64,000 nt of DNA from UBA8752 sp002336475 (lineage in GTDB: Bacteria > Bacteroidota > Bacteroidia > Flavobacteriales_D > Sanyastnellaceae). A program made the translations under genes and the position numbers. The stretch spans positions 1,798,001 through 1,862,000 of the forward strand of contig OX044365.1 of assembly GCA_943846755.1 (NCBI GenBank), given 5' to 3'. Below are positions 8,941 through 17,994 of this stretch, piece after piece. The notes below the pieces were generated by a model. That model had not been told where the DNA came from, ran no database searches, and saw nothing but the letters and a program-made list of their open reading frames with translations. Within the stretch, counting starts at the first letter, position 1. Each line of letters starts with the position of its first letter.

Positions 8941-10473
8941 ATGAACATGAAGGCCCACCTCGCGCAGCTCGGACTATCCGACCGCAACCCCGGCACCCAG
9001 ATCGGAAACACCAACCATAATGTTGGACAAGACATCATCAGCATCAGCCCTGTAGATGGCGCCGCCATAGGCAGCACAGGCGTTTGCGACGCCTTATTGT
9101 ACGAAGAGGCCATTCAAGCCGCGTCTGCTGCTGCCAAAGAGTGGAGAAACATTCCCGCCCCTCAACGCGGCGAGGTCGTTCGTCTCTACGGAGAAGCCCT
9201 CCGTCAGCACAAAGACGCCCTGGGCGCTCTGGTGTCTTATGAGATGGGAAAGAGCCTGCAAGAAGGTCTGGGAGAGGTACAAGAGATGATTGACATCTGC
9301 GATTTCGCTGTTGGACTTTCACGTCAGCTGTACGGTTTGACCATGCATTCCGAGCGTCCAGGACACAGAATGTATGAGCAATGGCACCCGCTCGGAGTTG
9401 TTGGCATCATCAGCGCCTTCAATTTTCCAGTAGCCGTTTGGAACTGGAATACCGCATTGGCCTGGGTCTGCGGAAACGCTTGCATTTGGAAGCCTTCCGA
9501 GAAGACCCCTCTCACCGGTGTCGCATGCCAGAACATATGGAACGAAGTCACCGCCGACCTCGACTATGTGCCCAAAGGCCTCTCTTGTATCATTCAAGGA
9601 GACTACAAAGTCGGCGAAATGATGACCCACGACAAACGCGTGGCCATGGTGTCCGCCACTGGATCCATTCGCATGGGTAAAATCGTGGCTCAGGCAGTCG
9701 CCGCGCGCCTGGGCAAGAGCCTCCTCGAGCTTGGTGGCAACAACGCCATCATCGTTGAACCAGACGCAGAACTCAAAATGGTGGTGCCCGGCACCGTCTT
9801 CGGTGCAGTTGGAACATGCGGTCAACGCTGTACTTCCACCCGTCGACTCATCATCCACAGCAGCATTTACGACAAGGTCTTGGACGCCATCACAAGTGCT
9901 TACGGACAACTGCGCATTGGTGATCCACTCGACCAGAACAACCACGTGGGACCACTCATCGACCACGATGCTGTTTCAGCCTACAGCAAGGCCCTTGAAG
10001 ACGTCGTCGAGCAAGGTGGGCGCATCCTCGTTGAAGGAGGCGTTCTTCAAGGCCCTGGCTACGAATCTGGTTGCTACGTGAAACCAGCGATTGCCGAGGC
10101 CAACAACGACATGGCCATCGTCCAGCATGAGACCTTTGCTCCCATCCTGTATGTCATGAAATATGACACCCTCGACGAGGCCATGGCCATGCAAAACGGC
10201 GTTGTACAAGGCCTTTCTTCGGCCATCATGACCACCAACTTGCGGAGTGCCGAGCTGTTCCTTTCTGCCAACGGAAGCGACTGTGGAATCGCCAATGTCA
10301 ACATCGGCACCAGTGGCGCTGAAATCGGAGGAGCCTTCGGCGGCGAAAAGGAAACTGGCGGCGGCCGTGAGTCAGGAAGCGACGCTTGGAAAGGCTACAT
10401 GCGCAGGCAAACCAACACCATTAACTACAGTACAGAATTGCCCTTGGCACAGGGCATCAAATTCGACTTTTAA
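8941..10473 (+). CDS. Aldehyde dehydrogenase, ALDH7 (aminoadipate-semialdehyde) type
   Basis: 510 residues, NAD(P)-dependent. The general base Glu263 lies in LLELGGNN and the catalytic Cys297 in TCGQRCTSTRR; Lys184 of the cofactor-binding WKPSEKTP loop is visible. The GQRCTSTRRL signature and overall length fit the ALDH7/antiquitin family, which oxidises alpha-aminoadipate semialdehyde (piperidine-6-carboxylate) in lysine breakdown. No other lysine-degradation gene is nearby, so the substrate is inference from family. The ATG at 8941 is taken; a second ATG two codons later is equally possible. The stop overlaps the start of the next gene by one base (TAATG). Confidence 0.88.
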   Translation: MNMKAHLAQLGLSDRNPGTQIGNTNHNVGQDIISISPVDGAAIGSTGVCDALLYEEAIQAASAAAKEWRNIPAPQRGEVVRLYGEALRQHKDALGALVSYEMGKSLQEGLGEVQEMIDICDFAVGLSRQLYGLTMHSERPGHRMYEQWHPLGVVGIISAFNFPVAVWNWNTALAWVCGNACIWKPSEKTPLTGVACQNIWNEVTADLDYVPKGLSCIIQGDYKVGEMMTHDKRVAMVSATGSIRMGKIVAQAVAARLGKSLLELGGNNAIIVEPDAELKMVVPGTVFGAVGTCGQRCTSTRRLIIHSSIYDKVLDAITSAYGQLRIGDPLDQNNHVGPLIDHDAVSAYSKALEDVVEQGGRILVEGGVLQGPGYESGCYVKPAIAEANNDMAIVQHETFAPILYVMKYDTLDEAMAMQNGVVQGLSSAIMTTNLRSAELFLSANGSDCGIANVNIGTSGAEIGGAFGGEKETGGGRESGSDAWKGYMRRQTNTINYSTELPLAQGIKFDF

Positions 10474-11717
10474 TGCGCCTTTCGGGCCTGAATAAAGTTG
10501 TTTTCATACTGGCCATCGGGCTTGGGTTCACCCAATGCGGTTCCACGCATCAGGATGACCCAAGCCCCAATGCCGGTTCATCATCGGCAACAAACGGCCA
10601 ACTGGTCTTCTTCCTCTCCGACAGCGTAGAAGTGCATATCCCCGGTCACCGCAGCGCCGATGGGATGGCGCTCTACAATGGCGAGGAACGCATCGACCTT
10701 CTCCCTGTAAATCAGACCTGTTACCGCGTACCTGTTTTTGATGGTACCCTGTGCCTTGACGCTCAGGGAATGGGGGTGTGGACCGATGTTCTGCGCACAG
10801 TAAAAGACCCATACACCATTGATATACAATGGTTTGATTCAAATCCAATGGTGCAAGACAAAGCCAATTGGTCCAGCTCAGAGACCTGGAGGATGAGTTT
10901 CGGAACAGAGGATCCTTGGTTCGGAGACCTTGTATTACAACGCTCCCCTTCAGGCCTCCTCCAAGGAACGGTTGAGACCGCGACAGGAGACTTCCGGTAT
11001 TTGCATGGCACCGAAAAAGACCACATTCTGAGCCTGCAGACTTTCGACGGGGCCCACCTGTTTCATTTTAGGGCCAATACGAGCCTCAAAGACAGCCTCA
11101 TTGAAGGGTTGTTTTCAAGCGGAAGCCATTACAACACCCCATTTACAGCACACCTCAAAACGGATTCTGATGTACCCCTTGCTTCAGGCATGGAGGCCAC
11201 TTGGACAGAACTGCCTATCGCATACTCGGCAATAGGCCTCAACGGGGACTCTACCGTGTGGTCATGGTCCAACACAGACAGCGTGACCCACATCCTGAGC
11301 ATCATGGGTTCCTGGTGCCCGAATTGCATGGACGAACACCGCCTGCTTGCGGGGTTGATGGACAAACACACCAATGTCCACGTGCACACCCTGGCCTTTG
11401 AACGGGGCCTTGACCGAGAGAATGGCCGCGAAATGGCCCTGAACAGGCTCAGAGCCTATTCAGAGTCCATGGGACTCACGCGCTACCCAGACAGGTGGCA
11501 CGTCAACTTGGTTGGTCCTGCGTCAAAAAAGCAGGCCCAACAACTGCTCCCGTTTCTTGACAAGGTCGTCAGCTTTCCTACAAGCCTTGTCTTGTCTCCC
11601 GGTGCCGATCGACCCTGGATTCACTCTGGCTTCAACGGACCGGCTACTGGGGTGAAATACGACCTTGAACGCGCCCGTTTTGCTGCCGCTGTCAGCGGTT
11701 CGCAGGAAAGTCATTGA
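10473..11717 (+). CDS. TlpA-like thioredoxin-fold lipoprotein with large N-terminal domain
   Basis: 414 residues. The N terminus is a lipoprotein signal with the acylated Cys in LGFTQCGS, so the protein is probably anchored in the periplasm. The last 150 residues form a thioredoxin-like domain with a CPNC redox motif (Cys282-Cys285) in GSWCPNCMDEH. The 260-residue N-terminal part is beta-rich and I do not recognise it. TlpA/ResA-type proteins reduce disulfides, for example in cytochrome c or metal-site maturation; the partner is unknown here. It follows the aldehyde dehydrogenase with a one-base overlap, and its 3' end overlaps the convergent M28 peptidase gene by 26 bases. Confidence 0.8.
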   Translation: MRLSGLNKVVFILAIGLGFTQCGSTHQDDPSPNAGSSSATNGQLVFFLSDSVEVHIPGHRSADGMALYNGEERIDLLPVNQTCYRVPVFDGTLCLDAQGMGVWTDVLRTVKDPYTIDIQWFDSNPMVQDKANWSSSETWRMSFGTEDPWFGDLVLQRSPSGLLQGTVETATGDFRYLHGTEKDHILSLQTFDGAHLFHFRANTSLKDSLIEGLFSSGSHYNTPFTAHLKTDSDVPLASGMEATWTELPIAYSAIGLNGDSTVWSWSNTDSVTHILSIMGSWCPNCMDEHRLLAGLMDKHTNVHVHTLAFERGLDRENGREMALNRLRAYSESMGLTRYPDRWHVNLVGPASKKQAQQLLPFLDKVVSFPTSLVLSPGADRPWIHSGFNGPATGVKYDLERARFAAAVSGSQESH

Positions 11718-13272
11718 CCTGGTCCACCACAAGCTTTTTTGAACGGTTTGCCACCTCCCAAGAGGTCAAAAACACCAACCGACCAATCTCTGCCATCTTC
11801 GGATAGCGGATTTTATCCGGGGTGTCTCCCGGTCCGTGGTAATCCTCATGAACGCCGCTGAAATAAAAAATCACCGGGATGTCATGCTTTGCGAAATTGT
11901 AGTGGTCGCTCCTGTAATAGAAGCGGTTAGGGTCGTCCGGAGCGTTGAAGGTGTAATCCAGTGCGATTCCGACGTGTTGCTCGTTGACAGCCTCGCTGAT
12001 CTCATGCAACTCAGTAGATAGTTTGTCACTGCCGATCAAGTACACGTAGCGATCGTCATCCTTGTGCGCCTCATCAAAGCGGCCCACCATGTCCATATTC
12101 AAGTCACACACATGCTGCTCCAAGGGAAACGCCGGATGATCGCTGTACCACTCGGAACCGAGCAGGCCCTTCTCTTCACCTACAAAAGCCATGAAAAGTA
12201 CCGACCGCTTCGGGCCCTTGCCCGCTTTTGCCGCTGCCATCCAAGCCTCTGCGTTCTCCAATAGACTCACCGTCCCGCTGCCATCGTCATCGGCACCGTT
12301 GTAAATCAACCCCTCTTTATCTACACCCACGTGATCGTAATGGCTTGTCAGTGCTACAATTTCTGAGGCCAACAGGCTGTCGCTTCCGGGCAACAATCCC
12401 CAAACATTCGTGGCCTCGACTTTGTCTGCTTTACGCGCCAAATGAAGCTCCATGGCGCCTAAATCAGTGCCCTTCAATTTGCGTTTTGGCCACTTTTTGC
12501 GGACATCCTTCATGGACTTCCAACCTGTAGATCTCAGCAGCACATCTTCGGATACCAACAACGTTGGCAGGTCTGTGCCTTCACCCTCGCGCTCTACATC
12601 CAACCTCATCCGTTCCCGGCTCAACCAAGGCACCAGGCGTGACTTCAATGTTGCAAACTCAGGGGTCACCAGTACCGTTGCAACCGCACCCAAACTGTCG
12701 GCCAACATGCGCTTTGCCGACGGATCCTGGCTCCACTTGCTGGGAGAATCTGTGCCGGTTAACTCGAAGCCCTTCTCAGCACTTCCTGGTTCACCAGACA
12801 TCATCACCACGGTTTTACCCGAGACATCCAATCCTGCGTAATCGTCCCACAGTCCATCCTGAATGCCATAGCCGACGAACACAGCTTCAGCGACGATATC
12901 CGCCACCTCAATGCCCGGGTATGGCACGAAATCATCCTTAAAGACGAGTTTCTCTGTACCCAAGGTCAACAACCCCCCTTTCAATTGTGTGACCGTGAGG
13001 GGCACGGTCTGAAAATAGCTGCCGTTCACCGGCTGAAGGCCCAGTTCCTCGAACTGAGAAGCCAAAAATGAAGCGGCCTTTCGTTGACCAGGTTTTGCGG
13101 TTTCCCTGCCCTCCATCGAATCTGCGGCCAAAATGTAGAGCAGTTCCGACAGGTCCTCTGAAGTGATCGTGCTGGCCCATTGCTGGGCAGAATCGGTATG
13201 AAACAAGGTTTGAGCCGGGAGCAATGGAATGCAGCCTAGGCACAATGCCAAAAGGGAAATACGACAGGTCAT
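11692..13272 (-). CDS. Secreted M28 family zinc aminopeptidase
   Basis: 526 residues with an N-terminal signal peptide (ISLLALCLGCIPLLPAQ). The two-zinc site of M28 peptidases is visible in order: His-x-Asp in SHYDHVGV, the bridging Asp in NGADDDGSGT, Glu-Glu in FVGEEKGLLGS, Asp in NMDMVGRFD, and the last His in YRSDHYNFAKH. A PA-like insert separates the N-terminal helix from the catalytic core. Such enzymes release N-terminal amino acids from peptides outside the cytoplasm. The ATG overlaps the rpiB stop by four bases (ATGA), so the two are co-transcribed. The 3' end overlaps the convergent TlpA-like gene. Confidence 0.9.
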   Translation of the reverse strand: MTCRISLLALCLGCIPLLPAQTLFHTDSAQQWASTITSEDLSELLYILAADSMEGRETAKPGQRKAASFLASQFEELGLQPVNGSYFQTVPLTVTQLKGGLLTLGTEKLVFKDDFVPYPGIEVADIVAEAVFVGYGIQDGLWDDYAGLDVSGKTVVMMSGEPGSAEKGFELTGTDSPSKWSQDPSAKRMLADSLGAVATVLVTPEFATLKSRLVPWLSRERMRLDVEREGEGTDLPTLLVSEDVLLRSTGWKSMKDVRKKWPKRKLKGTDLGAMELHLARKADKVEATNVWGLLPGSDSLLASEIVALTSHYDHVGVDKEGLIYNGADDDGSGTVSLLENAEAWMAAAKAGKGPKRSVLFMAFVGEEKGLLGSEWYSDHPAFPLEQHVCDLNMDMVGRFDEAHKDDDRYVYLIGSDKLSTELHEISEAVNEQHVGIALDYTFNAPDDPNRFYYRSDHYNFAKHDIPVIFYFSGVHEDYHGPGDTPDKIRYPKMAEIGRLVFLTSWEVANRSKKLVVDQVNDFPANR

Positions 13273-13697
13273 GAGCAGGCAATTTTAGTGACCCGACGCT
13301 CATGTCGGCCACCTTCGAAAGGGGTATCTAGAAATGCTTGGACACAATCCAAGGCATCAGGAATGGCAATAAACCGGGCAGGCAAACACAACACGTTGGC
13401 ATTGTTGTGCTGGCGGGCAAGCGCCGCTATATCAGGCCGCCATGCAATGGCTGCTCGGACTCCTGCGTGCTTGTTGGCCGTCATGGCGACGCCGTTTGCA
13501 GAGCCACAAATCAAGATGCCCAACACACCTTCTTTTGATACCGCCTCTGCCAAAGGGTGGGCGTGATCGGGGTAGTCAACGCTGTTGCCGTCGGGTGTAC
13601 CGTGATCGGTGATTTCAATACCTCGATCTACAAGCCAGTGCATGAGCGTTGTTCTCAAGTCACCCCCTGCATGGTCATTTGCCAAGTGAATCCTCAT
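13269..13697 (-). CDS. rpiB: Ribose-5-phosphate isomerase B (RpiB/LacAB family)
   Basis: 142 residues when started at the ATG at 13695-13697; the open frame extends further upstream but those residues have no family resemblance. RpiB interconverts ribose 5-phosphate and ribulose 5-phosphate in the pentose phosphate pathway. Motifs are ANDHAG (6-11), DYPDHA (41-46), and the catalytic Cys64 in GILICGSANGVAM. It is the first gene of a minus-strand pair with the M28 peptidase. Its upstream side is the long repeat-containing spacer proposed as the replication origin. Confidence 0.92.
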   Translation of the reverse strand: MRIHLANDHAGGDLRTTLMHWLVDRGIEITDHGTPDGNSVDYPDHAHPLAEAVSKEGVLGILICGSANGVAMTANKHAGVRAAIAWRPDIAALARQHNNANVLCLPARFIAIPDALDCVQAFLDTPFEGGRHERRVTKIACS

Positions 13698-14174
13698 GGT
13701 TCGAAGTTCAACTTCAGCGCACCTTGTGTCATCCACATTAAAATGTGAATTCGCACCTTTCCCTGTTGGAAACCCAACAGAAAGAAAATTTGGTGGTTTG
13801 GTCCTCTTGTAGGCTTCTAAAACGAACGCGCCAAACCAAACATTTAGGGGTATCATTTCTGCCCATAATGCCCACAGAGAATGAGGTTATGTACACACCG
13901 TACAATGGAACCAATTCCCCTAAATGAGACTTGTACTCAGTCCAGTCAAAATTGTGGATGACGCACTCAATGGTTTGGTTCTCACTCATTCAAGGACGTC
14001 AGTAAGTCTTGAAAAAATCGAAAAAGGTGTTGATGACCATTGCCTCCAAGTAAATGGTCAAGGAGTTTTCAGACCTATCAACAGACCTACTATACCTATG
14101 ATTTCTTTTCTAAAGAAAATTGAATAATACATAGTTGGGGTAAAAACCCATTCTCGGGATGGAGAGGGTTCGAT
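13698..14174. other. Gene-free spacer, candidate chromosomal replication origin (oriC)
   Basis: This 477-base region has no credible gene and is visibly richer in A+T than its neighbours. It holds a perfect 7-bp hairpin (CTGTTGG/CCAACAG, 13763-13780), a 13-base direct repeat TGGTTTGGTyCTC (13794-13806 and 13971-13983), and a perfect 10-bp inverted repeat CATTTAGGGG/CCCCTAAATG (13841-13850 and 13917-13926). DnaA-box-like words include TGTGGATGA (13953-13961, one mismatch to TTATCCACA on the other strand) and three weaker 7-of-9 matches (13887, 14028, 14075). GC skew on the + strand changes from C-rich to G-rich across this region on both coding strands. Origin function is inference; the small open frames inside have no recognisable product. 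Confidence 0.55.
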
Positions 14175-15713
14175 GTGGCGGGCGAACTTGCCGGTGTGAT
14201 TGGGAAGATAAAATACGGCTTGTTGCTCTGGATGTGCCAGGGTGTATTCGTTGTGTTGTGGGGACAGGACAGTTCGTTTGTGGAGTATCGCTTTGCTGAT
14301 GGCGCAGTGAGCAGCCGGGGAATGTTGGTGGGAGGCGTCCCGTCTGGGTTTTGGACGTCGTTTAACGAGGAAGGGATGCGCAAGAGCGAAGGCAACTGGT
14401 TGTCAGGAGAATTGGTAGGTGAATGGGTGTTTTATGATGGGCAAGGCCGGGTACAAACCACTTTGAATTACAGCATTGGCCGCAAAGATGGACTGGAGCA
14501 ACAGTGGGATACTTTGGGGGTACTGATCCGCTCACTGCCTTGGAAGCAAGACACTTTGAATGGCTGGGAGATTGGATACAATCCCAACGGCTCAGAGTTG
14601 GAGAGAATACCATGGAATTCTGGTCAAAAAGAGGGCATAGCATTGGGTTACGGCTACAGCAAAAGTGGGGAGCGAAGGATCATTCGCCGGATGGGGTACC
14701 GCGAAGATTTGCTGCGCTGGGTAGAGGATATCAACCGGTATGACGACCAGGGCAGAGAGACGGGAAAATGGATGACATTTTGGCCCAATGAGCGTGTCCG
14801 CTCGGAAGGACCCTATGACAGAGGCTTGAGAGAAGGAGTCTTCAAGTTCTTCAACCGCAATGGAGATTTAGAGCGGACAGAAACTTACAAGAGGGGCGAA
14901 CGTGTGATGGATGCTCCTGAAGCCGTGGCGTTGGATTTACGCAAGTCATTTCATTCCAACGGAGAGGTGTCCAGACAGGGCCCGTGGCGGGAGAATACAC
15001 CGATGGGTACGCACCGGTACTTTGATGAATCTGGCCATTTGATTGAAGTCAAAGTGTTTAGAAATGGCCAACTTCATGCAACGGGTATGTTGGACAGTTT
15101 GGGAAGGAGGTTTGGAGAATGGACGCTGTTCTGGAAAGAAGGAATGCGCAAAGAGACGGGCCATTATTTGGAAGGTAAACGCGATGGAAACTGGACGTTT
15201 TATGCCACGGATGGTCGTGTGGAACAAGAGGGTGGATATCGGGCAGGGGCATGGCACGGTACCTGGAAGTGGTACCATGAAAACGGAGCCTTACACAGGA
15301 ATGAAGGTTATCGGAAGGGCAAAGAGGACGGGAAGTTTGTAGAGCTTTCCGCAGCAGGAGACACCTTGGCCAGAGGTTCTTATGAGCGCGGCCTTAAGCA
15401 AGGTCAATGGTTAGAGCATGTCAACGACGACAGGCGGACAGGCCAATATCTAGATGGTGAACCTGACGGGTTATGGCGCCATGTTTCTGCAGATGGCAAG
15501 GTCAGGTTCGAAGGTGAATACGTGGCGGGAATTCCGACAGGACAGCACGTAACATTTTGGCCCAATGGCGTGAGGTCTTCTGTAGGATCTTATGAGGGTG
15601 GTTTGCCTGAGGGAAATTGGCGTTACTTCGATGCCATGGGTGTGGTCAGACTGGTGAGGCAGTATCGCAGCGGTAGAATTTTCAAAGTCAATGGTTCCAA
15701 AACGGATCGGTGA
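14175..15713 (+). CDS. Exported MORN/YwqK-type repeat protein
   Basis: About 512 residues beginning at GTG 14175; another in-frame GTG at 14196 would place the start directly before the signal-like stretch (KIKYGLLLWMCQGVFVVLWGQ). The rest is built of repeats of 20-25 residues of the form G-x-W-x-x-Y/F-x-x-x-G-x-x-x-x-x-G-x-Y-x-x-G, typical of MORN-like proteins annotated as YwqK family. Examples are GEWVFYDGQGRVQ, GKWMTFWPNERVRSEG and GTWKWYHENGALHRNEG. The molecular role is unknown. Its stop lies 2 bases before the ATG of the following histidine kinase, so the two are likely translated together, and a LytTR regulator follows. Confidence 0.75.
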   Translation: MAGELAGVIGKIKYGLLLWMCQGVFVVLWGQDSSFVEYRFADGAVSSRGMLVGGVPSGFWTSFNEEGMRKSEGNWLSGELVGEWVFYDGQGRVQTTLNYSIGRKDGLEQQWDTLGVLIRSLPWKQDTLNGWEIGYNPNGSELERIPWNSGQKEGIALGYGYSKSGERRIIRRMGYREDLLRWVEDINRYDDQGRETGKWMTFWPNERVRSEGPYDRGLREGVFKFFNRNGDLERTETYKRGERVMDAPEAVALDLRKSFHSNGEVSRQGPWRENTPMGTHRYFDESGHLIEVKVFRNGQLHATGMLDSLGRRFGEWTLFWKEGMRKETGHYLEGKRDGNWTFYATDGRVEQEGGYRAGAWHGTWKWYHENGALHRNEGYRKGKEDGKFVELSAAGDTLARGSYERGLKQGQWLEHVNDDRRTGQYLDGEPDGLWRHVSADGKVRFEGEYVAGIPTGQHVTFWPNGVRSSVGSYEGGLPEGNWRYFDAMGVVRLVRQYRSGRIFKVNGSKTDR

Positions 15714-15715
15714 TC

Positions 15716-17938
15716 ATGGGTAAGAACGGAGGTTTATCCGGCGCTTGGCCTACAGATTGGATGGATGCTTTGCCCTCTGCCATGCTGTTGCTGTCAGAGT
15801 CAAAGGTGGTCGAGGCCAACGAACGCGCCCGGTTTTTGTTGGGTTTGGAGTTGGGTTTTGAGCCCTTCGATTGGTTGCAGAGCGGTCTATTTATTTGGCG
15901 CCAAGAAGACAAGACTTACTACGATGCTTGCTGGGGTGATTTGCCGCATGATAAGCGGATTCCAGTGCGCATGGAGTTGGTGTTGAAGCGCGGAAAGGAA
16001 CGGACGTTCCAATGCGAAATCCGACTGACACCAGGACCCCAAGGAACGGGTTTGCTGCAGTTGGTGGACATCAGCGAGCAACAGTTTAGACAGCAGGCCC
16101 TCCAAGACAGGGAAGCGCATTATCGAAGGTTGAATGACATCGCCCAAGAAGGCATTGTATTGGTGCAGAATGGTGTGGTGCTCGATGTGAACAGCCGGTT
16201 TTTGGTGATGATGGGTTTGGAACATCCAGATCAGGTGATTGGCGACTCGATCAAACAACTTGGATTTAAACGCCTTGGCAACCTCGAGCCTATTGTGGGT
16301 AGTGGTGTGTTCGATCGGGCAGATTGGAACTTGACCAATAAATCAGGGGAAACCCTTCACCTGGACATCGGCAAGGGAAAGCTTGAGGACGGCCTTGAGG
16401 TGTGGATGATGTACGATGTTTCCGATCGAAAGCGCATAGAATTTGACCTGGTCCAAGAGCGAGAGCGCTTCCGTTTGCTTGTGCAGAGTTCGCCCAATGG
16501 AATTGTGTTGCTGGTAGACGAGATGGTGCGCTATGCCAATCCAGTTGCCTACAGTCTTTTTGAAGACATTGACTTAGAGGGCATGAAGTTCGAGGGCCTT
16601 TTTCCTGAATCGCTGTCTGAGCGGATTGCCAACTCTGCGAAGGAGACAAGATCGGGCCATGTGGTTCCCGAGTGGGAGGTAGAGTTGCCTTTGGGAAAAA
16701 GGATCATGCTCAAGTGGAAGCTGACCATTTTCGACGGACAGCCGGCCGTGCAAGTCAACTTGTCAGATGTGACCGACCGCTATTCTTTGATGCAAGAGCG
16801 CATTCGTGCCGAAGTTGCAGAAGAGGCCAACCAGCAATTGACCCAAGAGATTGAACATCGAATTGCGGTTGAATCTGCTCTAAAAGGGACGACGGCCCGA
16901 TTGAGGTCTATTGTTGAATCTGGTGAGGACTTTATCATTTGGACAGCCTCTGAGGACCATCAAGTGACGAGCGCCAACGCCAACTTTGACAACTGGCTTA
17001 GCTTGAAAGGAGGTGCTGCTGAGAATGAGAACAGGAGCAGCATTTTGAAAGCGCAGGTGCTCAAAAGCGTTGACCTCAACGGGTTTGACCTCAAAGACCG
17101 GTTTTCTCGGGCTTTGGCGGGAAAACCCCAGCGTTTTGAATGGGCAACGAGCCGCGATGAGCAGGAGGGTGGAAGGCGTTGGCTGCAGTTGTTTCTGAAC
17201 CCCATTGATTCGCCAGGAAGCAAGGGTGAAATCAGTGCCATTGCATATGACATTACAGAGCGTAAACTCATCGACCGCAGAATTCGCGACGCCCTAAAGG
17301 AAAAGGAGATTTTGTTGCAGGAGGTGCACCACAGGGTTAAAAACAACCTGCAAATCATCCATTCAATTTTGAATCTGCAGAAGAAATTTGTGGACGACGA
17401 AAAGACCATTGTGGGCCTGGAGGAGATTCAGAACCGGGTGTCTACCATGAGCATCATTCACGAGACGCTCTACCAAAACACAGACGTATCTAGGATTGGT
17501 TTTCCAAGCTACATTACTCGGATAGCAGGCAACATCATTCAGGGTTATCGGAGTGAAACACACGTTGAGTTGGTGACGGAGCTGGAGGATGTCGAAGCCC
17601 CTTTGGATCAGGCGATTCCGTGTGGTTTGATTCTGAACGAATGGGTGTCAAATGCAATGAAATACGCATTTATAGGCCGCAGTCAAGGGACCATTACGGT
17701 CAAACTGAGGGTGGAAGATGTTCCAGAATCAGAAGGTGAGGAAGCGGTTTACATCGAGGTAAAAGACGATGGGGTTGGTCTGCCGGACGGGTTCGACTGG
17801 AGTGGCCGCGACTCGCTGGGACTTTACCTCGTGCAGGCGCTCAGCGAGCAACTTGATGCCGAGTTGACCGCAGAATCTGATGAGGGTACCCGCTTTTTTA
17901 TTAAATTTCGGCGACCCAAAAACCTGTTTGACGGATAG
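15716..17938 (+). CDS. PAS-domain sensor histidine kinase, HisKA_2/HATPase type
   Basis: About 740 residues without an obvious membrane segment, so probably cytosolic. Several PAS-like domains are visible: about 140-240 (HYRRLNDIAQEGIVLV), about 245-350 (FRLLVQSSPNGIVLLVD) and about 395-510 (LRSIVESGEDFIIWT). The dimerisation domain carries EVHHRVKNNLQ with the likely phospho-acceptor His539, the signature of the HisKA_2/HWE-like group, and a HATPase domain ends the protein (NEWVSNAMKYAF, VKDDGVGLPDG). ATG 15716 is chosen over the GTG at 15710. The LytTR response regulator 56 bases downstream is its obvious partner. Confidence 0.88.
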   Translation: MGKNGGLSGAWPTDWMDALPSAMLLLSESKVVEANERARFLLGLELGFEPFDWLQSGLFIWRQEDKTYYDACWGDLPHDKRIPVRMELVLKRGKERTFQCEIRLTPGPQGTGLLQLVDISEQQFRQQALQDREAHYRRLNDIAQEGIVLVQNGVVLDVNSRFLVMMGLEHPDQVIGDSIKQLGFKRLGNLEPIVGSGVFDRADWNLTNKSGETLHLDIGKGKLEDGLEVWMMYDVSDRKRIEFDLVQERERFRLLVQSSPNGIVLLVDEMVRYANPVAYSLFEDIDLEGMKFEGLFPESLSERIANSAKETRSGHVVPEWEVELPLGKRIMLKWKLTIFDGQPAVQVNLSDVTDRYSLMQERIRAEVAEEANQQLTQEIEHRIAVESALKGTTARLRSIVESGEDFIIWTASEDHQVTSANANFDNWLSLKGGAAENENRSSILKAQVLKSVDLNGFDLKDRFSRALAGKPQRFEWATSRDEQEGGRRWLQLFLNPIDSPGSKGEISAIAYDITERKLIDRRIRDALKEKEILLQEVHHRVKNNLQIIHSILNLQKKFVDDEKTIVGLEEIQNRVSTMSIIHETLYQNTDVSRIGFPSYITRIAGNIIQGYRSETHVELVTELEDVEAPLDQAIPCGLILNEWVSNAMKYAFIGRSQGTITVKLRVEDVPESEGEEAVYIEVKDDGVGLPDGFDWSGRDSLGLYLVQALSEQLDAELTAESDEGTRFFIKFRRPKNLFDG

Positions 17939-17994
17939 TCGGTTCGAATTTATCGAACTATTCCACAGGTTTGGGCACCTGAACCCAAAGCCAT

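Noticed and set aside
9944..9955. Partial parS-like CCACGTGGGAC inside the aldehyde dehydrogenase gene
   Set aside because: Only the core matches and the flanks break the palindrome; the bases encode the conserved NHVGPL segment.
13745..14127. Small open frames in the spacer (60-67 codons on +, 83 and 99 codons on -)
   Set aside because: No family resemblance, no start context, and the region is repeat-rich; treated as the candidate origin rather than coding.
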